DNA from: Erythrobacter sp. HL-111
GTDB lineage: Bacteria; Pseudomonadota; Alphaproteobacteria; Sphingomonadales; Sphingomonadaceae
NCBI RefSeq assembly: GCF_900105095.1
Contig: NZ_LT629743.1
Span: 1,984,001 to 2,048,000 of the forward strand
Direction of reading: 5' to 3'
Length of the DNA: 64,000 bases
Made by a program: the position numbers and the translations under genes. Numbering within the stretch: the stretch's first letter is position 1; the number at the start of each line of letters is the position of its first letter. Of this stretch, positions 24,519 to 33,643 are shown in pieces. Under the pieces are notes generated by a model, which worked only from the letters and a program-made list of their open reading frames with translations, did no database searches and was not told where the DNA came from.

Positions 24519-26699
24519 ATGGCGACACTCGTGCTCACGGCGCTCGGGACAGCGATCGCAGGCCCGGTCGGCGGCGCGATCGGAGGGCTCGTCGGCCGGC
24601 AGGCGGACCAGGCCATCTTCGGGGGCGGTCGGCGCGAAGGCCCGCGGCTCAAGGAACTCGCCGTCACCACCTCGAGCTACGGCCAGGCGGTGCCGCGCCA
24701 GTTCGGGCGGATGCGGATCGCCGGGACGATCATATGGGCGACCGATCTCGTCGAGGCGAAATCGAGCCAGGGAGGCGGAAAGGGTCGACCATCGACCACG
24801 ACCTACAGCTATTCGGCCTCCTTTGCCGTCGCGCTTTCGAGCACGCCGATCAGCGCGGTCCGCAGGGTCTGGGCCGATGGCCGGCTGCTGCGGGGCGCCG
24901 CCGGCGATCTCAAGGTCGCAGGGATGATGCGAACCTATCGCGGCCATGGAGACGACCCGGTCGATCCGCTCATCGCCGCGGACCGCGGCAGCAATGCCCC
25001 CGCGTTCCGCGACTTCGCCTACGTCGTTTTCGAGAATCTCGAACTGTCCGACTTCGGCAACCGCATTCCCGCGCTCACATTCGAGGTCATCGGCGAGGAC
25101 GAGGCCCATGTGCGAATGGACCGGCTGTTTCCGCAGATCGATGCCGATGCGAGCGACCTCCTGCTGCCCCATGCACGCGGTTTCGCGGACGAGGGCGGGC
25201 CGGTCGCGAACACGCTGGCAGCGATCGACCAAGTCTATCCGCTATCCGTTTCCTTGTCCGCGGGGAAAGTCTGCCTTTCTGCGCGGGCGGACATCCCGGA
25301 AGATGCCCCGCTATTGCCCGAAGAACTGGCCGGATCCGCTCGCGGCGGTGCGGTCGAGCGGCGCCTGCATCGCGGCGAGGACGGCGAGCGGGAACCGGTT
25401 GCTCTGCGCTATTACGACGAGGCACGCGACTACCAGCCGGGGGTGCAACGCGCGATCGGCGAACGGACCGACGGGCGCGAGACGATGCTCGACCTTCCCG
25501 CGACGATGCTTGCCGAGAATGCGCGGCGGCTCGCCAACGCGAAAGCACACCGCGCCCGCTGGCGGCGCGAGCGCAGGTCATGGCTGTGCGCTGCGCTCGA
25601 TCCCTCGATCCGGCCGGGAAGCGTCGTTCGCCTGCCCGAGGTGCCCGGGATGTGGCTCGTCAGGGACTGGGAATGGCACGATCGGGGGATCGAGCTCGGG
25701 CTCGAACGGCTCCCGCCGACCTTTGATGAGACGGCGCCCGGTGATCCCGGATCGTCCAATCTTGCCGAGGACCTAGCGCTTCCGGCAACGGTGCTCGATG
25801 CGTTCGAACTGCCTGCGGACGGGACGCAGTCGCCCGGTTCGATTGCGATCTTCGCTGCGGCCAGCGCATCGACGGCGGCATGGCGCGGTGCGGCGCTTTT
25901 CGTCGAACGGGGCGAAAGCCTGCTCGAGATCGGCAGCACCGGCTCTGCGCGCGCGATGACGGGGATGCTGGCGAGCGACCTGCGGCCGTCAGGGTGCCAC
26001 CTGATCGAACAGGGTGCAGCGCTCGAGGTGGAGACGAGCCGCGAGGATGGATTCTTCCCGGACACCGATGTTTCCGGTCTCGCAGCGGGAGCGAACCGGC
26101 TCCTGGTCGGCGGAGAGGTACTTCAGTATCTGCGGGGCGAACGAACCGGGCCGACGCGCTGGAAGCTGTCGGGCCTCCTGCGCGGAAGGGGGGGAACCGA
26201 ACACCTCGCCCAGCATCGCCATGTCGCCGGAACCCGGGTGATCCTGCTGGGCGAGGCCCTCGTGCCCCTCGATCCGGCGAGAGTCGCGCCGACTGCTGGC
26301 ACCCGCCTGGCGGCGATCGGCCGGGGCGACGCGAACCCGGTTTTCGCTATGCTGGGCAATGTCGGCGCATCGCGGCGTCCGCTCGCCCCGGTCCATCCCG
26401 CTCTTCTTGTCGATGCGGCCGGGACCTGGACCTTCGGCTGGACGCGCAGGGCACGCGGGCAGTGGCGGTGGGACGACCGAGTCGAGGTCCCGCTCGTCGA
26501 GGAACGCGAGGAATACCTGGTCGGCTTCGGACCGGTGGAGGAACCCCACGCGACCTGGCCGACCCAGGTGGGCTCGATCGATCTGTCGCTTTCGGTCCGC
26601 ACCGACCTGCTCGGCGCGCACGGACCGGGCCCCGTCTGGGTCAAGCAGGTCGGCACCTATTCGCATTCGCCGCCGCTTCTGCTGGGGCACCTATCCTGA
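24519..26699 (+). CDS. GTA host-specificity/tail tip protein (gp15-like, short form)
   Basis: A 726-residue tail-tip protein. It starts with the usual hydrophobic Gly-rich helix (TALGTAIAGPVGGAIGGLVG) and VPRQFGRMRIAGTIIWATDL, followed by the phage tail protein domain (FEVIGEDEAHVRMDRLF..., GWTRRARGQWRW). The RcGTA homologue is about 1,300 residues because a TIM-barrel domain sits near its N-terminus; that part is missing here, while the protein at the gp12 position has a large extra domain. Confidence 0.87.
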   Translation: MATLVLTALGTAIAGPVGGAIGGLVGRQADQAIFGGGRREGPRLKELAVTTSSYGQAVPRQFGRMRIAGTIIWATDLVEAKSSQGGGKGRPSTTTYSYSASFAVALSSTPISAVRRVWADGRLLRGAAGDLKVAGMMRTYRGHGDDPVDPLIAADRGSNAPAFRDFAYVVFENLELSDFGNRIPALTFEVIGEDEAHVRMDRLFPQIDADASDLLLPHARGFADEGGPVANTLAAIDQVYPLSVSLSAGKVCLSARADIPEDAPLLPEELAGSARGGAVERRLHRGEDGEREPVALRYYDEARDYQPGVQRAIGERTDGRETMLDLPATMLAENARRLANAKAHRARWRRERRSWLCAALDPSIRPGSVVRLPEVPGMWLVRDWEWHDRGIELGLERLPPTFDETAPGDPGSSNLAEDLALPATVLDAFELPADGTQSPGSIAIFAAASASTAAWRGAALFVERGESLLEIGSTGSARAMTGMLASDLRPSGCHLIEQGAALEVETSREDGFFPDTDVSGLAAGANRLLVGGEVLQYLRGERTGPTRWKLSGLLRGRGGTEHLAQHRHVAGTRVILLGEALVPLDPARVAPTAGTRLAAIGRGDANPVFAMLGNVGASRRPLAPVHPALLVDAAGTWTFGWTRRARGQWRWDDRVEVPLVEEREEYLVGFGPVEEPHATWPTQVGSIDLSLSVRTDLLGAHGPGPVWVKQVGTYSHSPPLLLGHLS

Positions 26700-26715
26700 C
26701 TTCTGGAGGCAATTC

Positions 26716-27180
26716 ATGGTTGATCCGATCACTTTCCCTTCCCGGACCGACGGGCTGGGATTGCCGCTGTTATTCGCCGGCCAGGCACAAAGGGAGATCT
26801 TTCTCAACCAGGCCTTCTGCCTGCTCGATTCCCTGATGACCCGGGCCGTCACCGCGGCGCTCGACGCACCCCCGGCGGATCCGGCGGAAGGCGCCTGCTA
26901 CAGGGTCCTTGACGAAGCGACGGGCGAATGGAGCGGCAGGGATCGCTCGATCGCGGTCAGGATCGGCGGCGGATGGCATTTCGTGCCCCCCCAGGCCGGA
27001 ATGCAGGTCTTCGATCGGGCCGCGCGGTGCTGGTATCATTTCGAAGGGGATTGGACCCGGGCCGTGCAGCCGCCCGCCCCCGAGGGCGGGACGGTCATCG
27101 ATCAGGAAGCGCGCGATGGCCTCATGCAACTTATCGCGGCGCTCCGTAACATAGGTTTGCTCTCGCCCGATTCCGCCTGA
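26716..27180 (+). CDS. DUF2793 protein at the end of the GTA cluster
   Basis: A 154-residue DUF2793 protein: N-terminal PSRTDGLGLPLLFAGQAQREIFLNQAF, then ADPAEGACYRVLDEATGEWSG and WHFVPPQAGMQVFDRA. DUF2793 is common at the ends of prophage and GTA tail modules in alphaproteobacteria, probably as an accessory fibre or tail protein. Good ribosome binding site CTGGAGG before the ATG. RcGTA has no such gene in this position, so it is an extension of the cluster. Confidence 0.83.
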   Translation: MVDPITFPSRTDGLGLPLLFAGQAQREIFLNQAFCLLDSLMTRAVTAALDAPPADPAEGACYRVLDEATGEWSGRDRSIAVRIGGGWHFVPPQAGMQVFDRAARCWYHFEGDWTRAVQPPAPEGGTVIDQEARDGLMQLIAALRNIGLLSPDSA

Positions 27181-27355
27181 CCACGCCGCGGTCGGCAAAG
27201 CACATCAGACCTCCGGGAACGGCGGAACTGCGGGGAAATTGGGGCGCGATCGCGGCATTCTTGCAACAGTTTGCGGCGATTGACTGCTTGCCTCGCCCAG
27301 AGGGAAAAGATAGAGGTGCCCGGTGCCTCAATGCAATAAAAAGGGGAATGTTAGA

Positions 27356-28507
27356 ATGCGTAAAATCGTCATTGGTATGGCGATGGCTTCGACTGCACTC
27401 TCCGCGCCCGCCATGGCTCGCGAGGGTCAATGGTACATCCAGGGTGACGGTGGTGCCATGATTGTCGAGGACATCTCGTTCGACGTGGACGGCAACCCGA
27501 GCGATGCTCAGGCCGATTTCAGCGAAGGCTACGACTTCGGCGCTGCGGTGGGTTACGATTTCGGCGCCTTCCGCATCGAAACCGAGGCCAGCTATCGCGC
27601 GGCCGATCTCGAAGATCTTTCCGCCGGTGCGGCAGGCCTTCAGGCCGGCAATCCGGCGGGCGGTCCCGGTACTGCCGTCTTCGGTGAAACGCTTCCTGCC
27701 AGTGGCGAGTTCAACGCGCTCAGCTTCATGCTGAACGGCTTGTTCGATTTCGGCTCCGACGACGGCATCCAGGCCTTCTTCGGTGGTGGTATCGGTGTTG
27801 CACGCGTCGATCTCGAAGGCTCCGTCGCGTTGAGCGGCCCGGGCGCGTTCGACGATTCCGACACCGGCCTTGCCTGGCAGCTTCTTGCGGGCGTCCGCGC
27901 TCCGCTGAGCGACAACTGGGATGTCGGCCTGAAGTATCGGTACTTCAACGCCGAAGACGTGAACGTCATCGACACCCGCGGCATCGGCTTCAATACCGAT
28001 CTGACCTCGCACTCGATCCTCGGCTCGATCATCTACAACTTCGGTGGCGAAGAAGAGGCCCCGCCGCCTCCGCCGCCCCCGCCGCCTCCGCCTCCGCCGC
28101 CGCCTCCCCCGCCGCCGCCTCCCCCGCCGCCGCCGCCGCCTCCCGCGCCGCCGCCGTGCAACACGGGCCCCTACATCGTCTTCTTCGACTTCGACGAGTC
28201 GAGGATCACGGCTGAAGCGGCGACCATTCTCGACAGCGCGGTGACGGCCTATGCCAATTGCGGCAACGCCAGCGTCATGCTTGCCGGCCACACCGACCGT
28301 GCGGGCAGCGCGACCTACAACATGGCTCTTGCGGCTCGTCGCAACGATTCGGTGCGCGAGTATCTCGAGGGCCGGGGCGTTCCCGATGGTCGGATCACGA
28401 GCGAAGCCTTCGGCGAATCCCAACCGCGCGTCCCGACCGCGGACGGTGTTCGCGAGGCGCAGAACCGCCGCGTGGAGATCACCTACGGTCCCGGTTCGGG
28501 CATGTAA
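27356..28507 (+). CDS. OmpA-family outer membrane protein with polyproline hinge
   Basis: A 383-residue porin-like protein. A signal peptide (MRKIVIGMAMASTALSAPAMA) precedes an eight-stranded beta-barrel region (GWYIQGDGGAMIVED to HSILGSIIYNF) with the typical acidic extracellular loops. A hinge of 28 consecutive prolines (28061-28144), then Ala and three more Pro, joins it to a C-terminal OmpA peptidoglycan-binding domain (VFFDFDESRITAEA, LAGHTDRAGSATYN, NRRVEI). The start at 27356 has a clear ribosome binding site (AAGGGGA). It stabilises the envelope by tying the outer membrane to peptidoglycan. Confidence 0.95.
   Translation: MRKIVIGMAMASTALSAPAMAREGQWYIQGDGGAMIVEDISFDVDGNPSDAQADFSEGYDFGAAVGYDFGAFRIETEASYRAADLEDLSAGAAGLQAGNPAGGPGTAVFGETLPASGEFNALSFMLNGLFDFGSDDGIQAFFGGGIGVARVDLEGSVALSGPGAFDDSDTGLAWQLLAGVRAPLSDNWDVGLKYRYFNAEDVNVIDTRGIGFNTDLTSHSILGSIIYNFGGEEEAPPPPPPPPPPPPPPPPPPPPPPPPPPPPAPPPCNTGPYIVFFDFDESRITAEAATILDSAVTAYANCGNASVMLAGHTDRAGSATYNMALAARRNDSVREYLEGRGVPDGRITSEAFGESQPRVPTADGVREAQNRRVEITYGPGSGM
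28061..28144 (+). repeat. CCG/CCT/CCC tract coding 28 prolines
   Basis: An 84-base tract made only of CCG, CCT and CCC codons inside the OmpA-family gene. The repetitive sequence is prone to slippage, so its length may vary between strains in steps of three bases. Confidence 0.95.
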
Positions 28508-28533
28508 GGTCGATCGATACCGCGACTACAAGG

Positions 28534-28564
28534 AAGGGCCGGAGCGATCCGGCCCTTCTTTTTT
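28534..28564 (+). terminator. rho-independent terminator after the OmpA-family gene
   Basis: A 10-bp stem AAGGGCCGGA / TCCGGCCCTT with a GCGA loop is followed by a T-run (CTTTTTT). It lies 27 bases beyond the stop codon. Confidence 0.9.
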
Positions 28565-28762
28565 GCCTGTTGCGCCGGGGACGGCGGTGAACTTGCCGAA
28601 TGATCTCTTCGCTGATCTCGGCCGGTGACTGCGAAGCTTCGGATCTCGCAAAACGGCTGGCCATCCGCACCATTGCCTCCGCAGGTGCATGAGAACCCCG
28701 GCGCGCCGCCGCATCCGACGCCGCCCGCAGCCGAAGCCGCACTCCGAACTTGTGTGACTGCG

Positions 28763-30418
28763 CTAGGCGTCCCGAATGGCTATGTCCGGCTCACCGGCGG
28801 CCCGCGCGCGCTCGGCGATCGTGGCGGCGGCCTTGGGCACCAGACGGGCTGCCGTGGCGAGCAGGGCAAGGCCGATCGGCGTGATCCACAGGGTCGTCAG
28901 CACCCCTACCGACAGATCGCCGTCATTGCGCGCCGATACGTAACCGGCGAGGTAGGGGCCTAGGGCGAGGCCCACCAGGGTCGTTGCGAGGAAGAAGGTC
29001 GCCGTCGCGGTGCCGCGCATCCTGGGAAGCACGAGCGACTGGCTGGTCGCCGCCGCCGCGCCGAGCGCCGATGCCGCCAGCGCGCTCGTGACGATGTTCA
29101 GCACGATGAACAAGGTCCAACTCGAGGTCGTGTATTGCGCCACCGCGAAGGGGATCGGACTCAACAACCCGAACATGATCACCCAGACCCGGCCTGTCGG
29201 GGTGCGCTCCAGCAGCACGTCCGCGAGCCTGCCGCCGAGAATGACCCCGAGAAAACCGCCGACTGCCCCGCCGCCGCCGAGCCAGAAGCCGAGGGCGGAT
29301 TTCGAGACTTCGGCGAAGGTCCGTTCGGCATAGGGCGCGCCCCAGTAGGAGGCGGAATAGGCCATGAAGGCGACCGTTCCGTAGCCGAGAATCGTGCACA
29401 GGAACGCCGGTGACCCCCAGGTCAGCGCGAAGGTCGGATAATCCCGCACGCGCAGCGCGCTCGCCCAGCAGAAGACCGCGTAATAGCCGATCGCCAGCAG
29501 CAACCATTGGTCGGTGACCTCCGGCAGGTTTGCCCCGAGCAGCCCCCCGAGACCGAGCACGATCGCCCCCTCACCCGAGCCGAGCGCCACCGTCAGCCCA
29601 TGGGCGGCTGCCAGGGAAAACGCGAAAACCGCGATGTTGAGAGCAAGGCTCCGCCATCCCCGCGCCGCGGCACCGAAGAAGGTGAAGCCGGGAATGATCG
29701 TGTAGAGTTCGCGCACGAAGCCGCGAAACGGATGCGGGTCCTCCGGAGAGACCATCCCGTCGATCGCGCCGCGGATCGGCTCGCGCAGGGTCGCAACCCA
29801 GACCGCCAGAAGCAGGCCGGGCAGGCCCACCGCCACGAACGCGGCTTGCCAACCCGCGAGCCCCAGCCACGGATCGCCCGCCGGATAGGCGCGATTCCAG
29901 CCGTCGACGATGAACCCGCCGATCGCCAGCGAGATGCCCCCGCCGATATAGAGCCCCGAACTGTAGATCGCGAGCGCCGTCGCGCGCAGCCGGGCCGGGA
30001 ACCAATCGGAGATCAGCGAATAGGCGGACGGGCTCGCGGTGGCTTCCCCCACACCCACGCCGATCCGCGCAACGGAAAGGGTCGAGGCATCCCGGGCGAA
30101 TCCCGAAAAGGCCGTCATCGCAGACCACAGGGTCAGCCCGAGCGTCATCAGCCGCACGCGCTTCCAGCTGTCCGCGAGGCGACCGAGCGGGATGCCGAAC
30201 AGCGCGTAGAAAATCGCGAAGGCCGTGCCGTAGAGGAACCCGAGATAGGCATCGTCGACACCGAGATCGCGCTTGATGTCGTTCGCCAGGATCGAGAGGA
30301 TCTGCCGGTCGATGAAGTTGAGGACATAGACCAGCACGAGCACGCTCAGCGCATACCAGCTGTACGCGGGCACGCGGTCGTCGGCTGCGCTCGGCAGGCC
30401 CTTGATGTCGTCGCTCAA
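28763..30418 (-). CDS. MFS transporter, spinster/permease type
   Basis: A 551-residue transporter with about twelve membrane helices. The first helix and loop read YALSVLVLVYVLNFIDRQILSIL, followed by the MFS loop motif GIPLGRLADSWKRVRL and ARIGVGVGEATASPSAYSLISDWFP, the hallmark of the spinster-like subfamily found widely in sphingomonads. Substrate unknown. The start is an unusual TTG at 30418 preceded by GGGGAG at a good distance; no ATG lies near the start of the conserved region. It follows queC on the same strand by 56 bases. Confidence 0.87.
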   Translation of the reverse strand: MSDDIKGLPSAADDRVPAYSWYALSVLVLVYVLNFIDRQILSILANDIKRDLGVDDAYLGFLYGTAFAIFYALFGIPLGRLADSWKRVRLMTLGLTLWSAMTAFSGFARDASTLSVARIGVGVGEATASPSAYSLISDWFPARLRATALAIYSSGLYIGGGISLAIGGFIVDGWNRAYPAGDPWLGLAGWQAAFVAVGLPGLLLAVWVATLREPIRGAIDGMVSPEDPHPFRGFVRELYTIIPGFTFFGAAARGWRSLALNIAVFAFSLAAAHGLTVALGSGEGAIVLGLGGLLGANLPEVTDQWLLLAIGYYAVFCWASALRVRDYPTFALTWGSPAFLCTILGYGTVAFMAYSASYWGAPYAERTFAEVSKSALGFWLGGGGAVGGFLGVILGGRLADVLLERTPTGRVWVIMFGLLSPIPFAVAQYTTSSWTLFIVLNIVTSALAASALGAAAATSQSLVLPRMRGTATATFFLATTLVGLALGPYLAGYVSARNDGDLSVGVLTTLWITPIGLALLATAARLVPKAAATIAERARAAGEPDIAIRDA

Positions 30419-30474
30419 GTGAAGCTCCCCTCGGCCTTTATCGTTCTGAACGGCAAGGGTTCTCCCCCGTCCGG

Positions 30475-31173
30475 TCACGTCGCATAGCGCGTGGTGTCGA
30501 CTAGTCCAGCCTCGGCAAATCCCTTTTTCCGCAGGCGACAGGAATCGCATGCTCCGCAGGCGAGCCCCTCCTCCGTCGGGTCGTAGCACGACCAGCTCCA
30601 TGCCGGGTCCAGCCCGAGCCTCGCGCATTCGCGTGCTATGTCCGCTTTCGTCAGGTGCTGGAGCGGCGCATGAACCGTGAAGGGCCGGCCTTCCACACCC
30701 GCCTTGGTGCCCAGCCGCGCCGTTTCGGTGAAACTCGCGATGAATTCGGGGCGACAATCGGGATAGCCGGAATAATCCAGCGCATTCACCCCGATGAAGA
30801 TGTCCCGCGAACCGCGGGCCTCGGCGAAGGCGGTCGTCAGGGCAAGGAACACGAGATTGCGCGCCGGAACATAGGTCACGGGTATCGCGCTGCCGACCCC
30901 GTCTTTCGGAACCTCGATCGCGTCGGTCAGCGCCGACCCCCCGAACTTTCGCAGATCGAGCGCGATCTCGACCTGCTCGGCCAGTTCGAGCCGCGCGGCA
31001 ATGCGGCGGGCGGATTGCAGTTCGAGGCGATGGCGCTGCCCGTAGTCGACCGTCAGCGCATGGACCGCAAAGCCCCGCTCGCGCGCGATTGCCGCGGTCA
31101 CCATGGAATCGAGCCCGCCCGAAAGCAGCACGACGGCAGCCGGTCGTTCCTGGTCGCCTCCACTTTTCGTCAT
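30475..31173 (-). CDS. queC: 7-cyano-7-deazaguanine synthase
   Basis: A 232-residue QueC, which makes preQ0 from 7-carboxy-7-deazaguanine using ATP and ammonia, in the queuosine pathway. The PP-loop SGGLDSMV is at residues 18-25; TVDYGQRH, YVPARNLVFLALTTAFAEA and the zinc-binding cysteines (CYDP...CGACDSCRLRKKGF) are all present. The other queuosine genes are not in this window. Confidence 0.96.
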   Translation of the reverse strand: MTKSGGDQERPAAVVLLSGGLDSMVTAAIARERGFAVHALTVDYGQRHRLELQSARRIAARLELAEQVEIALDLRKFGGSALTDAIEVPKDGVGSAIPVTYVPARNLVFLALTTAFAEARGSRDIFIGVNALDYSGYPDCRPEFIASFTETARLGTKAGVEGRPFTVHAPLQHLTKADIARECARLGLDPAWSWSCYDPTEEGLACGACDSCRLRKKGFAEAGLVDTTRYAT

Positions 31174-31226
31174 CGGGCGGCCCTAGCGTCAGGCGGGCGC
31201 TTGAGAAAGCCGGTTCTTCGGCCCGA

Positions 31227-31640
31227 TCAGCAGGTGCCCGTCCGGCGGGCTTCGGCGGAGAACTCGAAGGGCAGCCCCGATGCGATGCCCTGGCTTTCGA
31301 TCTGCACCAGCGAACGGGTCTCCCGCCTGATATTGGTGCGGCCGTAGTTGTTGCCGGGGCAGGCGTACTGCACCGTGATCTTCGACGGCTCGTCCTCGAC
31401 CACGAAGCGGCTGCAATTGAGATCGCCGTGGCGAAGCTGGATCAACTCCTCCCCCGTCCGCACGCAGACCTTGCTCTCTCCCGAACCGTCGCGGTGCTTG
31501 ATCGTCCATTCTCCCTTCGCCAGGTCGCGGAACATCGCCAGACCGTCGCCCTGCGCGGCGGCCGGGATGGCGCCAGCCAATGCAGAGGCCGCGATCGCGA
31601 GCCCGTAACGGCGCAGTTTTCGGGGGAATTTCGATATCAT
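31227..31640 (-). CDS. DUF3617-like secreted protein
   Basis: A 137-residue protein with a signal peptide (cleavage near AAAQG, about residue 29) and four cysteines in the mature part, the last at the extreme C-terminus. The pattern KGEWTIKHRDG, VCVRTGEELIQLRHGDLNCSRFVV, QYACPGNNYGRT and SQGIASGLPFEFSAEARRTGTC resembles DUF3617 proteins of sphingomonads. Probably periplasmic with disulfides. Function unknown. Confidence 0.75.
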   Translation of the reverse strand: MISKFPRKLRRYGLAIAASALAGAIPAAAQGDGLAMFRDLAKGEWTIKHRDGSGESKVCVRTGEELIQLRHGDLNCSRFVVEDEPSKITVQYACPGNNYGRTNIRRETRSLVQIESQGIASGLPFEFSAEARRTGTC

Positions 31641-31725
31641 CTGTCAGCTCTCGCGCAAAGAAGGTGCGCCCACTTGCACATATATGCCACAGGCCGGTGA
31701 ACCGTGCAAAAGCAGCGACGAAATG

Positions 31726-32634
31726 TCAGACTTCGATCGCGAACTGACGCGAGCAGAACGCGCAATCGACCATGATCCGACCCTCTTCGTCCTGCATCTC
31801 GCGCTGGTCCGCGGCCGGAAAGCGTGCGAGGACCGCGGCATAGTATTCCGCACTGCACCTGCACCCCCGCGCGAGATCGGCACCGCGCTGGATGCGGATC
31901 TCGTCATCCTCGCTGAACAGCCGCCACGCGATCGCTTCCATCGACAGCTCGGGATCGAGCAGTTCCTCGTGGCTGATGGTCGATGCGAGCGCGAGGACAT
32001 GCTCCCAGTCGGGATGGTCCATCCTCACATGCAGCCGCTCGCGGCCTTCCTCGCCTTCGGGAAGGTGCTGGACGAGCAGGCCGCCCGCGACCCTGCCCTC
32101 CCCGCTTGAACGGCTCGCGACCCGGATCAGGGTCGGGACCTGTTCGGACTGGCTGAAATAGGTCTCGCAGGCCTGCGCCAGGGTATCGCCTTCCAATGGC
32201 ACGATCCCCTGGTAGCGCTGCCCCGCGCCGGTCTCGAAGGTGATCGCGAGGTAACCTTCGCCGAACAGGGCCGCCAGCGTCGGGTTGGCCCCAAGCCCGG
32301 CGAGGGCTTCCGCGTCGAAATCGGCATAGCCCCGCATCGATCCGCCGCGATAATCGCAGACCAGCAGCGAGACGACGCCAGCCTGGGTCTGGGCCTGCAT
32401 GGTGAGCTGCCCGCCCTCGTCCTTGAGCAGGCTGCCCATGAGCGCCCCGAGCACCAGCGCCTCGCCAAGCAGGTGGGTGATCGGCGCAGGATAATCGTGG
32501 GCGGAGAGGACCTCATTGATCACCCCGTCGAGCCGCACGACCCGCCCCCGCGCATTGCGCCCGGGGAGGGTGAAACCGAGCAGCTTGTCGGAATAGGTTT
32601 CGGGGAGTTCGGAAGTCGATCTGGCGGGTTTCAT
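31726..32634 (-). CDS. hslO: redox-regulated chaperone Hsp33
   Basis: A 302-residue holdase. The N-terminal domain with LGEALVLGALMGSLLKDEGG is standard, and the C-terminal zinc switch has the four cysteines as CRC (about residue 254) and CAFC (about residue 293). Under oxidative stress these cysteines form disulfides, releasing zinc and activating the chaperone. It stands alone, just beyond argF on the same strand. Confidence 0.95.
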   Translation of the reverse strand: MKPARSTSELPETYSDKLLGFTLPGRNARGRVVRLDGVINEVLSAHDYPAPITHLLGEALVLGALMGSLLKDEGGQLTMQAQTQAGVVSLLVCDYRGGSMRGYADFDAEALAGLGANPTLAALFGEGYLAITFETGAGQRYQGIVPLEGDTLAQACETYFSQSEQVPTLIRVASRSSGEGRVAGGLLVQHLPEGEEGRERLHVRMDHPDWEHVLALASTISHEELLDPELSMEAIAWRLFSEDDEIRIQRGADLARGCRCSAEYYAAVLARFPAADQREMQDEEGRIMVDCAFCSRQFAIEV

Positions 32635-32689
32635 GGCAGGCGATATGGGGCCTCCCGCCGCCCGCGATAAGCCCCCTCCTGCCCGATTG

Positions 32690-33643
32690 TCAGCCCGCCT
32701 CGCCGAGCAGGCCGAAGCTCCACAGCAGGACGGACTTCTGGGCGTGGATCCGGTTTTCCGCTTCGTCGAAGACGACCGATTGGGCGCTTTCGAAGACCTC
32801 CTCGCTCACTTCTTCGCCGACATGGGCGGGCAGGCAGTGAAGGAAAATCGCGTCGGGCCTGGCGCATCGCATGAGCGCGGCGTCGACCTGGAACGGCGCC
32901 ATCGCCGCACGCTTTTCCGCCGCATCGACCTGTCCCATCGAGATCCAGGTGTCGGTCACGATCACGTCGGCATCGCGCGCGGCCGCGCACGCATCCTCGA
33001 AGAAGGTTACGGTCGCCCCGCCGGCCCGCGCCTGCTCGACGAACCCGGCTTCGGGGCGGTAGCGCGCCGGACATGCGATGCGGACGTTGAACTTCATCAA
33101 TCCGGCTGCCTCGAGGATCGAGTGCAGCACGTTGTTCCCGTCCCCGAACCAGGCCAGCTCCAGCCCGGGCAGCGCCTTGCCGTGTTCGATCACGGTGAGG
33201 AGATCCGCGACGATCTGGCAGGGATGGGATCGGTCGGTCAGCCCGTTGATGACGGGAACGCTTGCATGGGCCGCCATCTGGGCGATCTTGGCGTGATCGT
33301 CGGTCCGCAGCATGATCGCGTCCACCATGCGGCTGAGGACCCGCGCGGTGTCGGCGATCGTTTCCCCCCGCCCCAGCTGGCTCGACCCGGCATCGAGCAG
33401 CAGCACCGAACCGCCGAGCTGCCGCATGGCGATGTCGAAACTCACCCGGGTGCGGGTCGAACTCTTCTCGAACACCAGGGCGAGCACCCGGCCCTCCAGC
33501 GGGCGGTCGCTGTCGGCCCGCCCTTTCGGCCAGCCCTTGCGCGCCCCCTTCCGGTCGATCGCATCGTTGATCATCGCCGCGATCGTGTCCGCCCCGGCAT
33601 CTTCGAGATCGAGGAAATGCCGTACCCCCACAGCGCCGGACAT
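32690..33643 (-). CDS. argF: ornithine carbamoyltransferase
   Basis: A 317-residue enzyme that makes citrulline from ornithine and carbamoyl phosphate in arginine synthesis. Motifs: [10 protein letters not shown] (carbamoyl-phosphate site), [11 protein letters not shown], and [11 protein letters not shown] with the catalytic Cys. The start ATG shares its A with the argD stop (TGATG), indicating coupling. Cytoplasmic trimer. Confidence 0.96.
   Translation of the reverse strand: MSGAVGVRHFLDLEDAGADTIAAMINDAIDRKGARKGWPKGRADSDRPLEGRVLALVFEKSSTRTRVSFDIAMRQLGGSVLLLDAGSSQLGRGETIADTARVLSRMVDAIMLRTDDHAKIAQMAAHASVPVINGLTDRSHPCQIVADLLTVIEHGKALPGLELAWFGDGNNVLHSILEAAGLMKFNVRIACPARYRPEAGFVEQARAGGATVTFFEDACAAARDADVIVTDTWISMGQVDAAEKRAAMAPFQVDAALMRCARPDAIFLHCLPAHVGEEVSEEVFESAQSVVFDEAENRIHAQKSVLLWSFGLLGEAG

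Noticed and set aside
13087..27180. Reading the phage-like cluster as an ordinary prophage
   Set aside because: No integrase, repressor, attachment repeats or replication genes are seen, and gene order and small gene sizes follow gene transfer agents.
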